Shown here piece by piece: positions 50,683 through 60,875 of a stretch of DNA of 64,000 nucleotides. The notes below the pieces were generated by a model, which worked only from the letters and a program-made list of their open reading frames with translations, searched no databases and was not told the DNA's origin. The translations under genes were made by a program, and so were the position numbers. The DNA comes from Deltaproteobacteria bacterium (GTDB lineage: Bacteria > Myxococcota_A > Polyangia > Polyangiales > Polyangiaceae). Location: assembly GCA_003235365.1 (NCBI GenBank), contig QJWJ01000522.1, forward strand, positions 20,701 to 84,700, written 5' to 3'. Every line of letters begins with the position of its first letter. The first letter of the stretch is position 1.

Positions 50683-53600
50683 TCACTCCGCGCTCAAGTC
50701 GAGATTGTCGAACACGGGGAACTCGGTATCACGAAGCTCCTCGGCAATGACCGCCGTGTGTGAGCCGGACTTGTCGAGAATGAACAAGTGCTCTCCGTCG
50801 ACCTGTCGAAAGCGAAACTCACCGCTCGTCAGCTGCTGCCACGCCAACAGCTCTTCCTCGGTAAACAGCGTGTCGCGATCCCCGGAAAGCACCGTGATTG
50901 GACAACGCAACTCGTAGGCAGGATCGTGCTTGTACTGACCCAACACCGCAAAGTCTCCGCGCACTGACGGCATCACGGCCTTGACCATGTCTTGGCTCAT
51001 GGGCTCGTCGAAAATCAGCCCGTTGTCGGCGAGGGCTCGCTGCACTTCCTCGTCACTCGCCTCGTCGATGTCGAAACTCTCGTCGATCCCCTTCAACTTG
51101 GTCAGATAGTGGGTCAACCGAGTCGGTGCGAGCCAACCTGAAACGATCAGCCGCAATGGCACTTCCGAGTACTCTTGCTCCAACCGGCGCGCCACCTCGT
51201 AGGCGACCAGACAACCCATGCTGTGCCCGTACAGCACGAACGAACGGTCCAACGATGGCACGATGGCATCACAGATCTGCCGCACCAGACTACCCAGCTC
51301 GCGGATCGGCGCTTCGCCGATCCGATTCTCGCGCCCCGGATACTGGACACCGTTGATCTCGATGTCCCGTGGCAAGGTCTCGTTCCAAGGATTGAAGACC
51401 GACGCGCCACCGCCCGCAAACGGGAAGGCGAACAGCCGAGTACTGGCGCTATCCGAACGAGGTTGCAGACAGTGAACCCACGGATTGACCGCGCTGCGCG
51501 CCGTACCAGACACAGGCTCGGCACCAGCAACGGCTTCGCCGCGAGTGATCGCCAACAGGTCGGCGGCGAGTTCGGTGATGGTCGGACCGCGCATCAAGCC
51601 CATGGTCGGGTAGTCGATGCCCAGCGCGCTGGATGTCCAGTTGCGGATTTGGCCCGCCATGAGCGAGTCCATTCCGAGATCGGTCAGTGGAACGTTCAAG
51701 TCGATCTGCGTACCGGAAGCACCAAAGATACGCTCGACTTGAGCCGTTACCGCTTCGCGCATCAGCCGGATGGCGGCTTCCAATGGCTGTTCACAGAGCC
51801 GACTCTTCAATTCGCCACTGCCAGCGTCAGCACCACCTCCAGCGCCCGCCACGAGGTGACGATACCGTTTCGATTGTTTGTACACAGGCACGGTCTCGGC
51901 CATGCGTCGCCAGTCCATCGCCGCGACGCTGACACTATCGACTCCTCGCGCGAGCGCTTCGAAGACGAAGTCGAGCGCCGGTGCTGGCGGCACCGCCTGC
52001 GTCCAACCCAGTCGAGTGAGGGTGTCGAGATTGTTCCGAGCGACGTAACCCACCTCGCCAATCACGCCCCAGTTGATGTTCAGCCCTGGCAGACCACGGC
52101 TACGCCGATGTCTGATCAGCGCATCGAGGTAGGCGTTGGCCGCCGCGTAGTTGGACTGACCGGGAGTACCGGTGACGTAACTCATCGAGGAGTAGGTGAT
52201 GAAATGGTCCAGCTTCAGCGAAGCGCTACTGCGGTGCAGATTCCACGCGCCATCGACCTTGGGTCGCACGGCGTTGAGGTAGCGGTCGAACGTGAGGTCG
52301 GTGATCGCGCCATCGTCGATGACCATCGCCGCTTGCACGATGCCGCGCAGCGGGGGCAACGCGCCGAGGCGCCCAAACAGTCCATCGACGGCTGTCGCAT
52401 CTGCAACGTCGACGCGCTCGACCACGACGTGACAACCAGCGGCACGCATCGCGTCCAGCGCGGCCTGGTCGCTGTTCGCAACCACTCCGCTGCGGCTCGC
52501 CAAGACCACCGCCCCGGCACCTCGACGCGCGTACTCCTCGGCCGTGCGCAAACCAAAACCGCGGGTGCCGCCGACGATCAAGTACGTCCCATCGCGGCGA
52601 AGTGCCGACGAATCCAACTGGGGAGCCACCTCCACGGCCGCGCCAATCGGATAAGTGACGGCCACCTTTCCGATGTGTTTGGCCGCGAGCACGTGACGAA
52701 ACGCCGACTCGAGCTCGCCAGGGCCAAACTCCTTCACCGGTAGCTTCTGATAGGTCCCATCGACCAACCTGCCGCGGATCTCTTCCAGAGCGCTCCCACA
52801 CCACTTGGGACGCAGCGCGATGAGCTGATCGATGTCCACGGCGGCGTAGGTGAGGTTGTTACCAAACGGCGCGAGACCCATTTTGTAGTTCTCGTAGATG
52901 TCCTTCTTGCCAATCTCGATGAAACGACCACCGGGAGCCAGTACGTCGATACCGGCTTGAATGAACGGCCCCTGCAACGAGTTGAGTACCAGATCGACAC
53001 CGAGACCGTCGGTCGCCTCCCGAAGCTCTTCGACGAAAGCCAACGAGCGAGAGTCGAATGCGGCGTTCACCCCCAATGCGAGCAGGAACTGCCGCTTCTC
53101 TTCGTTCCCCGCCGTAGCGAAAACCTCCGCGCCTGCCTCCAACGCGATCTGGATGGCGGCAAAGCCGACACCACCAGCCCCAGCGTGAATCAACACGCGG
53201 TCGCCGCGTCGAACTCGCCCAATTCCCACCAATGCCTGGTAAGCCGTCAGATAAACGATGGGGACGGTTGCGGCCTGGGCGTCACTGAAGTCACTCGGCA
53301 CCGCGAACAACAGGTCCTCCGAACAGACGACGTGAGACGCAAATGCGCCCCGCGCGCACCCCGCGACGCGATCGCCCTCTCGAAAACGCGTAACGCCACT
53401 GCCAACGCGCGTGACCGTGCCGCAGCATTCCAACCCGATGTTGGCGCCGAAATAGCCGCAGAAAGTGGCCCCTTCGGAAAGCAGCCCCGTACTGAGCATG
53501 ATGTCTCGAAAGTTGAGCCCCGCAGCGCGAACGCACACCTCCACTTCATCCGCACCCAACTCGCCCTTCAGTGAGGAGCGGTGATGGCTGAGCTTGCGCA

Positions 53601-56600
53601 AGTCGCCATCCGCGGGCGGAGCCGCCGAGAACACGGCCTTGCCAACCTGCTGCTCCAAGACGCCAGTCCTTTCGAACTGCTCTTTGGGCAACCGCGCGAT
53701 ACGTCGAACGTAGCGCCGACCGGCGCGAACGGCGATCTCCTCCTCGTCGTCGGTTCCAAAACACCACTCGTCGACGACGTGCCGCGCGTCGCGTTCGTGC
53801 TCGATTTCCAACGGCAGGTCGAGGATTGAGGCCTGAATCTCCCCCAACTCCGCCCGGAGCGCTCGAAACACTCCCCAACCACATGCCTGTAGCGGCGCGA
53901 CTGGTTCCTCCGTCGAGACAGGTTGCGCCCCTCGAGTCACGATCGACACCTTCGGCGGCGTCTGCCACTTCGTGGCCTTGTAGGCTTGTACCAGTGACAG
54001 GATGCTGAACCCACCTTCGCGTTCAGCGGTGAGTAGCCCATCACCGGACGGCGCATCGAGATGATCGAGCGCCCACAGATGCAAGATCCCGCGACAAGGT
54101 CGTTTCGCGTTGGCTGCTCTGTCCAACAGCGCTTGGACCTGCTCGACGGATTCGGGGTTTACCTCGAAGGCTCCCTCGCCCAGCTCGCGTGGTCCGCTGC
54201 CAGCATAGACGAGCAAAGACCCAGCGCCTGCCGGTCCCAGGGCGGCAACGATCTCCTTGGCGAAGCCGGCACGGTCGGCAAAGATAACCCAGGGGCCGGG
54301 CTGGGGGACCTCGACGGTTTCGAGCGGAGCCGATCGTGCTGCTCGAGCGAGGATCACCGCGTTGCTCGAATCTGCGTCACGCAGCCTGTCCGACAGCACC
54401 AACGCATCACTGAAACCGACATCGCGCAAGAACTTCGGCCACGCGGCTTCGCTCAAGAGCGGCAGGTCCCGACGCAGCCCGAGGTCTTCGAAACGCCACC
54501 ACCCCTCGGTGAGCCCGACACTGAGCTCGGCATAGAGCGGAGGCTTCGTCACCTCCACGACGATGAGACAGCCCCCAGGAGCCAAGAGTTGTTTGCAGTG
54601 GGTCACCGTCTCGGTGAGATCCTTGGTAGCGTGCAAGACGTTGGAAGCGACAATCAAGTCGAAGTGCCCGAGCGAAAACCCTTGATCCTCAGGCGAGCGC
54701 TCGATGTCGAGCTCCCGAAACTCCACGAAGTCGAAGTCACGCAGTTCGTCGCGGGCCGCCCCCAAGAAGAGAGATCCGACGTCGGTAAACACGTACTGAG
54801 TGCGATCTGCAGGCAGAACTCGCAGCAAGTGGCGTGTCGTTCCTCCAGTACCCGCGCCAATCTCCAGCACCCGCAGTGGACGATCGACCGGGAGTGTCTG
54901 GATGACCTTCTCGACGACGTTCTCTGGAATCGTATTGGCGAAGTCGAACGTCCGAGACTCACCGTACAGTTCACTCATCGGCTGCAAGTCGCCATTCGGA
55001 AACAACAGTTCCGTGGGATCCGTATCTCCTCGAAGGACCGCATCCAGGTGCTTGCCACAGGGCTCGAGCACGCGCAGTTCGGGCTCGAACGCCGGGTGAT
55101 CGGCTCGCAACTGCGCCAACAATCGCTCGGTGTCGAGCGGTTCGGGGTTCGCCGCCACCTGCCACCGCTCGCCCGTGTTCTCCAAGACGCCAACCCCTCG
55201 TAGGATCTGCAGCAGGCGATGGAACAACCGGTGGTGTTGCCTCGCCACCGACAGCTTCGCCAGTAGCTCCTCGCCAACGAAGCTGGACCCCAGCTGCAAT
55301 GGCATTCCAAGATGCTCGAGGGCCTCACAAACGTAGCCGATGCACAGGCGGTCGATTCGCGCCTCGACGACAGAGTACTCTTCACGCCGCTCAGATCCCC
55401 GTTTGGCGCGCACGATGGGCTCGACGGCCGTTGCCAGTTGCTCGAGCTCTGGAATGAAGTCGGCAGCGAGGGGACGCGTCCGCGAACGCACGCGGGGCAG
55501 CCAGTTCAGCTCGTACAGCCAATCCGAGACGTCGACGTCGCCATCGACTTGTCGGGTGATCGACTTGCACCGGAAGCCCTCGATGCGAATGTGAACCTCG
55601 CCTCGGTCGTTGAGGATCCACAGGTCGCTCTCGCCTTCCCCGGCCTGAGGCTCGCGATGCCCCTCCGAGTACGCCCACAGCGTCGCGCTCGGCGGTCCGT
55701 ACATGGTGAGCTTGCGAATCGCAGTGGGGATGTAGAGCTTCTTCTCGGTACTGTCCGGTTCGAACCCCACCGCCAGTGTCATCGATTGAAACGACGAATC
55801 GAGCAGTCCCGGATGGCTGCAATGTCGTAGGGCGTCTTTGGCGATCATCGGCGGCGCCACGACGCGTCCGATCGATCGCAGCGGACCACTACCCAACTCG
55901 GTGAGTGCCTTGAACGTCGCTCCCAGCATCAGGCCGTTTCGGTCGTGGGTTGCATACAGTTGATCCGGGTCGACCGGACTCGGCGCTTTGGCTCGCAGTG
56001 CGTCGACATCCAGCGGCGCTGGCGGTTCCTCGAACTCGCGCACGCGAACCCGCCCGACGGAATTGGTGATCCAATCGCTCGAATCTGGCTGGCGGCTACA
56101 TATCGCATAACTTCGGTCAGCCTGCAGAACCACTTGCACCTCGGGTGGCGCCTTGTTATCGAAGATGAACAACGGCTTTTCGAACCGAACGTCCATGATG
56201 TCGAATCTGCCGCGCCCGAACAGTTGCTCGAAACACCCGAGAACCAAGTCCATGTGGCCGGCGCCCGGGAACACGATCGGCCCCTGAACCCGGTGATCTT
56301 CGAGCCACGCGATACGGCGGGGATCGAGGTCGATCCTCCAGACGTGTCGCTCCGGATCGTCCGGCGAGGTTTCGTGAGGACCGACGAGTGGATGCGCCTC
56401 AGGAACACAGCGAATGAGACGGGACGCCTCGGTTTCGTTCCAATGGCGAGTTCGCTGCCAGGGGTAGTGCGGAAGCTTCACACGGGCCGGCTGGACGTCG
56501 CCGACGCCTCGCCAGTCCAGGTCGACGCCGCGAACGTACAGCTGTGCCATCGAGCCGAGCAACGCGCGCCGTTCCGGCTCGCTTCGGACGAGCGAGCCCA

Positions 56601-59133
56601 ACGAGAGGCCATCCGCCTTGGCCGCGCTCAGCGCCTCTTCGATGGAGACCTTGTGGATCGGGTGGGGTCCCAGCTCGACGAAAAGGCGGAAGCCGTCTCG
56701 AATCAGTTCGCCAATCGTCGGAGAGAACAGGACCGCTTCGCGAATGTTGGCCCACCAGTAGTCCGCGTCGAGCAGTTCACCGTCAATGGGTCGCGCCGAC
56801 ACCGTCGAATACATCGGTAGCGAGGGTGCTCGGGGCGAGATCTCCGCCAAGGACTGTTTCAGCTCGCCCTGCAGCGGGTCCATCTGATGGCTGTGGAATG
56901 CCACCTTGACCCGCAACATCTTCGCGAAGACTCGCTGTCGTTCGAGCTGCGACTGAATCACTTCGAGTGGCTCGGGGTCCCCCGCCAGGGCGATCGATTG
57001 CGCACCGTTGACCGCGGCGACACAGACCCGTCCCGGGTACTTCTCGACGAGCGCGTTGGCGTCCGCCAGCGACATTCCGACGGCGAGCATCTTGCCCAAA
57101 CCCGACGCCTTCTGCTGGACGCGACTGCGGTGATAAATGACTTTCACCGCGTCCTCGAAAGACAACGCGCCGGAGACACACGCGGCAGCCACTTCACCAA
57201 TGCTGTGTCCGACTACGGCGGATGGCTTGACACCTGCTTGCTTCCACAGCTCCGCCAACGCCAGCTGGATGGCGAAGATCGCGGGCTGAGCGATGTTCGT
57301 TTCGCCAATCTTGCTACTGCCTTCGTCTCGCTGAAGCTCTTCGATCAGCGACCAATCAGCGTGCTTGGAGAGCTCTGTCTCGCAACGCTCGATGACACCG
57401 CGAAACGTCGGGTTCGAATTGAGCAGCTCACGCCCCATCCCCCACCATTGCGGCCCCTGCCCCGAAAACACGAAAACGACGGGAGCATCGGCAAGCTTGC
57501 GGTCCACCTGCCCGAGGTAAACGCCAGGATCCGTCGGTTCGTCAAACGCGCCAGTCAACAAGTCCACCAGGCCGTCACGATCTGAGGCGAGAGCCGCCAG
57601 TCGGTGCCCGTGGTGGTCACGCGTCGTTCCTGCCGCCGCGCACAACTCCGGCAGAGCAATATCCGCCCCATAGGTACGCAGGAACTCCGCGTAGCGTTCG
57701 GCATACTCCTTCAACGCCGGCAGAGACTTGGCGCTGAGAGGCAGCAGACAGACATCACCATCGGTGGCCAACGGCCTAGCTTCCGACGGGTGGGGAACCT
57801 CGGACGCCTGCGGTACGAAGCGTTCGAGGACGACGTGCGCGCTGGAGCCCCCAAAGCCGAACGAGTTGACGCCGACACAACCGCCTTCGTCGCCGGGCCA
57901 CGGCTCGACCTCGGTGACCACGCGCAAGTTCAGCTCCTGCAGAGGAATGTCGGGGTTTGGACTCTGGAAGTGAACATTCGGAACGAGCAGGCCACGCTGG
58001 AGCACGAGGCAGGCCTTGATCAGTCCGGCGATGCCTGCCGCCGACTCCAGATGCCCGATGTTGGACTTCACCGAGCCGATGGCCAGAGGCTCATCGGCAG
58101 AGCGATGCTTGCCAACACTTTCGCCGATCGCGCGGGCTTCGATGGGATCGCCAACTGGAGTGCCCGTACCGTGTGCCTCGACGTACTTGATGGCGCTGGG
58201 CGATATCCCAGCGTCGTCACATGCGGACGCAAGCAGCGCCTGCTGGGCGCTTTGGTTGGGTACCGTCATACCCGCGGTTCTGCCATCCTGATTGGTGGCC
58301 GAGCCACGGATCAGCGCATAGATGTCATTGCCATCAGCCAGCGCAGCCGACAGCGGCTTGAGAATCATGGTGCCCGCACCTTCTCCGCGCACATAGCCGT
58401 TGGCGCGCGCGTCGAAGGACCGACATCTACCGTCGGGGGAAAGGAAGCCGCCTTGACTGAACGCGACGGTAGTCAGCGGATTGAGCAGCAGGTTGACACC
58501 ACCCACGATGGCACACGTCGACTCTCCGGCCCGCAGACTCCGCAGTGCAAAGTGAGTGGCCAGAAGCGACGACGAGCACGCGGTGTCGATCGCCATGCTA
58601 GGCCCGTGCACGTCCAACAGGTAGGAGACGCGATTGGGAATGATGCAGTTCGTGTTGCCGGTCATGGTGTGCGCCCCAATCTCGTATCGGTTGACCGGGT
58701 TGATCTGCACCGTGCCGTAGTCGTAGCCAGAAACGCCGACGAAAACGCCCGTCTGAGTTCCAGCGAGTGAACTGGGAGCAATGCCCGCATCCTCCAGAGC
58801 TTCCCACGTCGTCTCCAAGAACAGTCGTTGCTGGGGGTCCATTCTGGACGCTTCCCGAGGCGTGATTCCGAAGAACGCCGCGTCGAAGCTATCGATGTTG
58901 TCGACGAATCCGCCGTAACGAGTGACCATACGACCGAGGCGATCGCCCTGCTTCGAGTGAAAGTCGTCGATCGTCCACCGGTCCGCCGGGACCTCGCCAA
59001 CGCCGTCTCGACCATCGGTCAACAACTGCCAGAACTCTGCTGGGCTATTCGCGCCGCCGGGGAAACGACACGAGATGCCCACCACCGCGATTGGTTCCCC
59101 CACACTGCTGCCTAGTTCGTGTTTGTTGCTCAT
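50683..59133 (-). CDS. Highly reducing type I polyketide synthase (KS-AT-DH-cMT-psiKR-ER-KR-ACP-TE)
   Basis: 2816 residues. KS 13-440: Cys186 (DTACSSS), His321, His361. AT about 550-870: Ser644 in GHSIGE, with VAFHSHQM near 744-751, pointing to malonyl-CoA rather than methylmalonyl-CoA. DH about 914-1190: His947 in the H-x3-G-x4-P motif, Asp1112 in LLDSSFQ. C-methyltransferase about 1390-1600: VLEIGAGTGGTTRHLL. Structural KR remnant about 1610-1800. ER about 1855-2165: LNFRDIML, HAGAGGVGFAAIQIA. KR about 2180-2410: GGTRGFG, Ser2316, Tyr2329, Asn2333, with IDDG (LDD-like, B-type). ACP: GMDSL, Ser2490. TE about 2560-2816: Ser2638 in GHSMG, His2782, resembling GrsT/RifR stand-alone thioesterases. 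This is fungal HR-PKS order in a single iterative module, with all catalytic motifs intact. Confidence 0.95.
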   Translation of the reverse strand: MSNKHELGSSVGEPIAVVGISCRFPGGANSPAEFWQLLTDGRDGVGEVPADRWTIDDFHSKQGDRLGRMVTRYGGFVDNIDSFDAAFFGITPREASRMDPQQRLFLETTWEALEDAGIAPSSLAGTQTGVFVGVSGYDYGTVQINPVNRYEIGAHTMTGNTNCIIPNRVSYLLDVHGPSMAIDTACSSSLLATHFALRSLRAGESTCAIVGGVNLLLNPLTTVAFSQGGFLSPDGRCRSFDARANGYVRGEGAGTMILKPLSAALADGNDIYALIRGSATNQDGRTAGMTVPNQSAQQALLASACDDAGISPSAIKYVEAHGTGTPVGDPIEARAIGESVGKHRSADEPLAIGSVKSNIGHLESAAGIAGLIKACLVLQRGLLVPNVHFQSPNPDIPLQELNLRVVTEVEPWPGDEGGCVGVNSFGFGGSSAHVVLERFVPQASEVPHPSEARPLATDGDVCLLPLSAKSLPALKEYAERYAEFLRTYGADIALPELCAAAGTTRDHHGHRLAALASDRDGLVDLLTGAFDEPTDPGVYLGQVDRKLADAPVVFVFSGQGPQWWGMGRELLNSNPTFRGVIERCETELSKHADWSLIEELQRDEGSSKIGETNIAQPAIFAIQLALAELWKQAGVKPSAVVGHSIGEVAAACVSGALSFEDAVKVIYHRSRVQQKASGLGKMLAVGMSLADANALVEKYPGRVCVAAVNGAQSIALAGDPEPLEVIQSQLERQRVFAKMLRVKVAFHSHQMDPLQGELKQSLAEISPRAPSLPMYSTVSARPIDGELLDADYWWANIREAVLFSPTIGELIRDGFRLFVELGPHPIHKVSIEEALSAAKADGLSLGSLVRSEPERRALLGSMAQLYVRGVDLDWRGVGDVQPARVKLPHYPWQRTRHWNETEASRLIRCVPEAHPLVGPHETSPDDPERHVWRIDLDPRRIAWLEDHRVQGPIVFPGAGHMDLVLGCFEQLFGRGRFDIMDVRFEKPLFIFDNKAPPEVQVVLQADRSYAICSRQPDSSDWITNSVGRVRVREFEEPPAPLDVDALRAKAPSPVDPDQLYATHDRNGLMLGATFKALTELGSGPLRSIGRVVAPPMIAKDALRHCSHPGLLDSSFQSMTLAVGFEPDSTEKKLYIPTAIRKLTMYGPPSATLWAYSEGHREPQAGEGESDLWILNDRGEVHIRIEGFRCKSITRQVDGDVDVSDWLYELNWLPRVRSRTRPLAADFIPELEQLATAVEPIVRAKRGSERREEYSVVEARIDRLCIGYVCEALEHLGMPLQLGSSFVGEELLAKLSVARQHHRLFHRLLQILRGVGVLENTGERWQVAANPEPLDTERLLAQLRADHPAFEPELRVLEPCGKHLDAVLRGDTDPTELLFPNGDLQPMSELYGESRTFDFANTIPENVVEKVIQTLPVDRPLRVLEIGAGTGGTTRHLLRVLPADRTQYVFTDVGSLFLGAARDELRDFDFVEFRELDIERSPEDQGFSLGHFDLIVASNVLHATKDLTETVTHCKQLLAPGGCLIVVEVTKPPLYAELSVGLTEGWWRFEDLGLRRDLPLLSEAAWPKFLRDVGFSDALVLSDRLRDADSSNAVILARAARSAPLETVEVPQPGPWVIFADRAGFAKEIVAALGPAGAGSLLVYAGSGPRELGEGAFEVNPESVEQVQALLDRAANAKRPCRGILHLWALDHLDAPSGDGLLTAEREGGFSILSLVQAYKATKWQTPPKVSIVTRGAQPVSTEEPVAPLQACGWGVFRALRAELGEIQASILDLPLEIEHERDARHVVDEWCFGTDDEEEIAVRAGRRYVRRIARLPKEQFERTGVLEQQVGKAVFSAAPPADGDLRKLSHHRSSLKGELGADEVEVCVRAAGLNFRDIMLSTGLLSEGATFCGYFGANIGLECCGTVTRVGSGVTRFREGDRVAGCARGAFASHVVCSEDLLFAVPSDFSDAQAATVPIVYLTAYQALVGIGRVRRGDRVLIHAGAGGVGFAAIQIALEAGAEVFATAGNEEKRQFLLALGVNAAFDSRSLAFVEELREATDGLGVDLVLNSLQGPFIQAGIDVLAPGGRFIEIGKKDIYENYKMGLAPFGNNLTYAAVDIDQLIALRPKWCGSALEEIRGRLVDGTYQKLPVKEFGPGELESAFRHVLAAKHIGKVAVTYPIGAAVEVAPQLDSSALRRDGTYLIVGGTRGFGLRTAEEYARRGAGAVVLASRSGVVANSDQAALDAMRAAGCHVVVERVDVADATAVDGLFGRLGALPPLRGIVQAAMVIDDGAITDLTFDRYLNAVRPKVDGAWNLHRSSASLKLDHFITYSSMSYVTGTPGQSNYAAANAYLDALIRHRRSRGLPGLNINWGVIGEVGYVARNNLDTLTRLGWTQAVPPAPALDFVFEALARGVDSVSVAAMDWRRMAETVPVYKQSKRYRHLVAGAGGGADAGSGELKSRLCEQPLEAAIRLMREAVTAQVERIFGASGTQIDLNVPLTDLGMDSLMAGQIRNWTSSALGIDYPTMGLMRGPTITELAADLLAITRGEAVAGAEPVSGTARSAVNPWVHCLQPRSDSASTRLFAFPFAGGGASVFNPWNETLPRDIEINGVQYPGRENRIGEAPIRELGSLVRQICDAIVPSLDRSFVLYGHSMGCLVAYEVARRLEQEYSEVPLRLIVSGWLAPTRLTHYLTKLKGIDESFDIDEASDEEVQRALADNGLIFDEPMSQDMVKAVMPSVRGDFAVLGQYKHDPAYELRCPITVLSGDRDTLFTEEELLAWQQLTSGEFRFRQVDGEHLFILDKSGSHTAVIAEELRDTEFPVFDNLDLSAE

Positions 59134-59882
59134 CTCTTCTGGAACCCTTCCTGACTACAACCGTCCCGATCAGTCCGTGCGTACCGCACGCGACTCGTTG
59201 CGCGGACTGGACTGCTCAGCAGCACCCGAACCACGGCAAGAACCCACCACCGACGATCGGTAGTGACGTTCACGATTCATTGGCGGCAGAGCTGCGCACC
59301 TCAGCCACGTTGTGACGCCATCGTCGATCAAGCGAATCGATCGATGCAATAGTGAATTTCGCCAACGAGCACACATCACGGATTAATCCCAAACAAGCAC
59401 TTGCGGATTCACACCCAAGCAAGGCACACCTCATTCACCGCATCAGCCCCAGTTTTCCGTCGTTCACCACATCTGGCCAGGGGTTACTCCCACGCACAGC
59501 CCGCGACTGCTCCACGCCCCACCGCCCACTGACAACGTGCACCGTCCATCCAAGAAATCAGAAAAACGGGAACCACGCCTCACCCAAATGGTGTAGCCCG
59601 GCACTGCTACGACATGGGAGAACGCCAAAGAGCTCGGTTTGGACGACGAGCTGGTCGATGGCACGTCGGGCGGCGGGGACGTTATTGTCGCCAGAGGTTC
59701 ACGACACCACGATTTGTATGGACGACATCAGCTTCGTGTCGCGCCTTGACGGTCGCAGTCCGACCCGCTACGTCCGTTTCGGAGTGACGGCAACCACCAC
59801 CCCCGGCCTCCATCCGTGGTTCCCGACAGTGCCCGTGATGGTCGAGTGCTCACCACCGCAACTGGTGGGAACTCACCCGATC
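59134..59882. other. 749-base intergenic region upstream of the PKS operon
   Basis: No accepted gene. It is lower in GC than its surroundings near 59340-59600 and must hold the PKS promoter. CGTGCG-TAC-CGCACG at 59176-59190 is a perfect inverted repeat about 43 bases before the PKS start codon, a possible operator. A plus-strand stop-to-stop frame of about 50 codons (59597-59748) is protein-like (WENAKELGLDDELVDG) but has no start, and may be a gene remnant. Confidence 0.5.
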
Positions 59883-60824
59883 ATGGCTGCGGGCTCACGA
59901 TCGCCAAGACCACGTACGATTTGGAAATTACTCGTCTTTGTCGGCACCTCACTGACGGCAACAAGCCTGGGCTGCTCCGCGAGCTCCGAAGCCGGGGGGC
60001 GTGCGGAGGGCGATCGCGTCGACCCTTCCCCGGATTCGTCCCCGAAGCCCCCATCCGGACAACTGCCGAGCCCGCGAGCCGAAGCAACGACGCCGCGGTC
60101 GAACGGGACGCCGGGGCCGACCGAGTCTGACGTGCGCGAGACCGGCCCCGGTGGGTCACGCCCCGATGGGGCGCCGAGCGCGTTCGTCCCGTCCCCAGAC
60201 GGCACTGAGCAGCAATCTTCACCGGGCTCGCCCGATATGGCGGCACCAAGCGGCGAAGCGAGCATGACCAATGACACCCCATTCATCGTCGACGAGATGG
60301 GTCCGCCCTCAGCCGAAGCGTATTGCGAATGCCCCGCTGACGTCACCCCGGCGATTGTGCTTCACATCGAGCCCACCTCAGCATCAAGCAACGTCACGGT
60401 GGTCGAACGGGATGCGGGCACCACCGACTCAACGCCGGGCACCGATGCAGGAATCCAGTCAATCCATACCCTGAGGTTCCCTCATCCCGAATCGCCCTGG
60501 GCGAAGAAGTGTGGCCTGGAGCGACTGCATACCCGGGCTCGAATCGGTTGCGGGACGAACATGAGCGTGCACGCCTGCGCAGAGCCCGACGGCGGCTTTC
60601 CCTGCCTCGAACTCGACGGCAGCGTCGTCCGCTACTGGGACGAAGAGGGTACACCATTCTCAGGCAGCATGCTCAGGAGCGCCTACAGTATCGTGCCCCG
60701 AGACGAGGAACCGGTGATCGACGGAACGTTCGACGTTTCCGTCTCCTCTGCCGACTCCGTATTGCACGTCGCAGGCGAACTGACGGTCTGCGGCACGGCG
60801 GGCTTCGTCTTCATCGCGTGCTGA
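59883..60824 (+). CDS. Ser/Pro-rich lipoprotein
   Basis: 313 residues from the ATG at 59883. The signal segment TIWKLLVFVGTSLTATSLGC gives a lipobox with Cys near residue 33. Residues about 35-120 are Ser/Pro/Gly/Asp linker. The last 180 residues include six or more Cys (CECPADV, KKCGLERL, RIGCGTNMSVHAC, PCLELDG, CGTAGFVFIAC), suggesting a disulfide-bonded beta domain. I do not recognise the family. The open frame extends far upstream (to 59352), but those 177 codons look non-coding. It is convergent with the cyclase gene. Confidence 0.65.
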   Translation: MAAGSRSPRPRTIWKLLVFVGTSLTATSLGCSASSEAGGRAEGDRVDPSPDSSPKPPSGQLPSPRAEATTPRSNGTPGPTESDVRETGPGGSRPDGAPSAFVPSPDGTEQQSSPGSPDMAAPSGEASMTNDTPFIVDEMGPPSAEAYCECPADVTPAIVLHIEPTSASSNVTVVERDAGTTDSTPGTDAGIQSIHTLRFPHPESPWAKKCGLERLHTRARIGCGTNMSVHACAEPDGGFPCLELDGSVVRYWDEEGTPFSGSMLRSAYSIVPRDEEPVIDGTFDVSVSSADSVLHVAGELTVCGTAGFVFIAC

Positions 60825-60875
60825 AAGGCGCGCAGAAGAGCACACACTACGGCATCGTGCGGAACTGACCGCCGC

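Noticed and set aside
51175..52743. 522-residue plus-strand frame inside the PKS, and others at 54061-55203 and 57604-58770
   Set aside because: They are antisense shadows of high-GC coding sequence. The PKS domains are continuous on the minus strand.
59352..59882. 177-codon N-terminal extension of the Ser/Pro lipoprotein
   Set aside because: It would bury the signal peptide and has non-coding composition.
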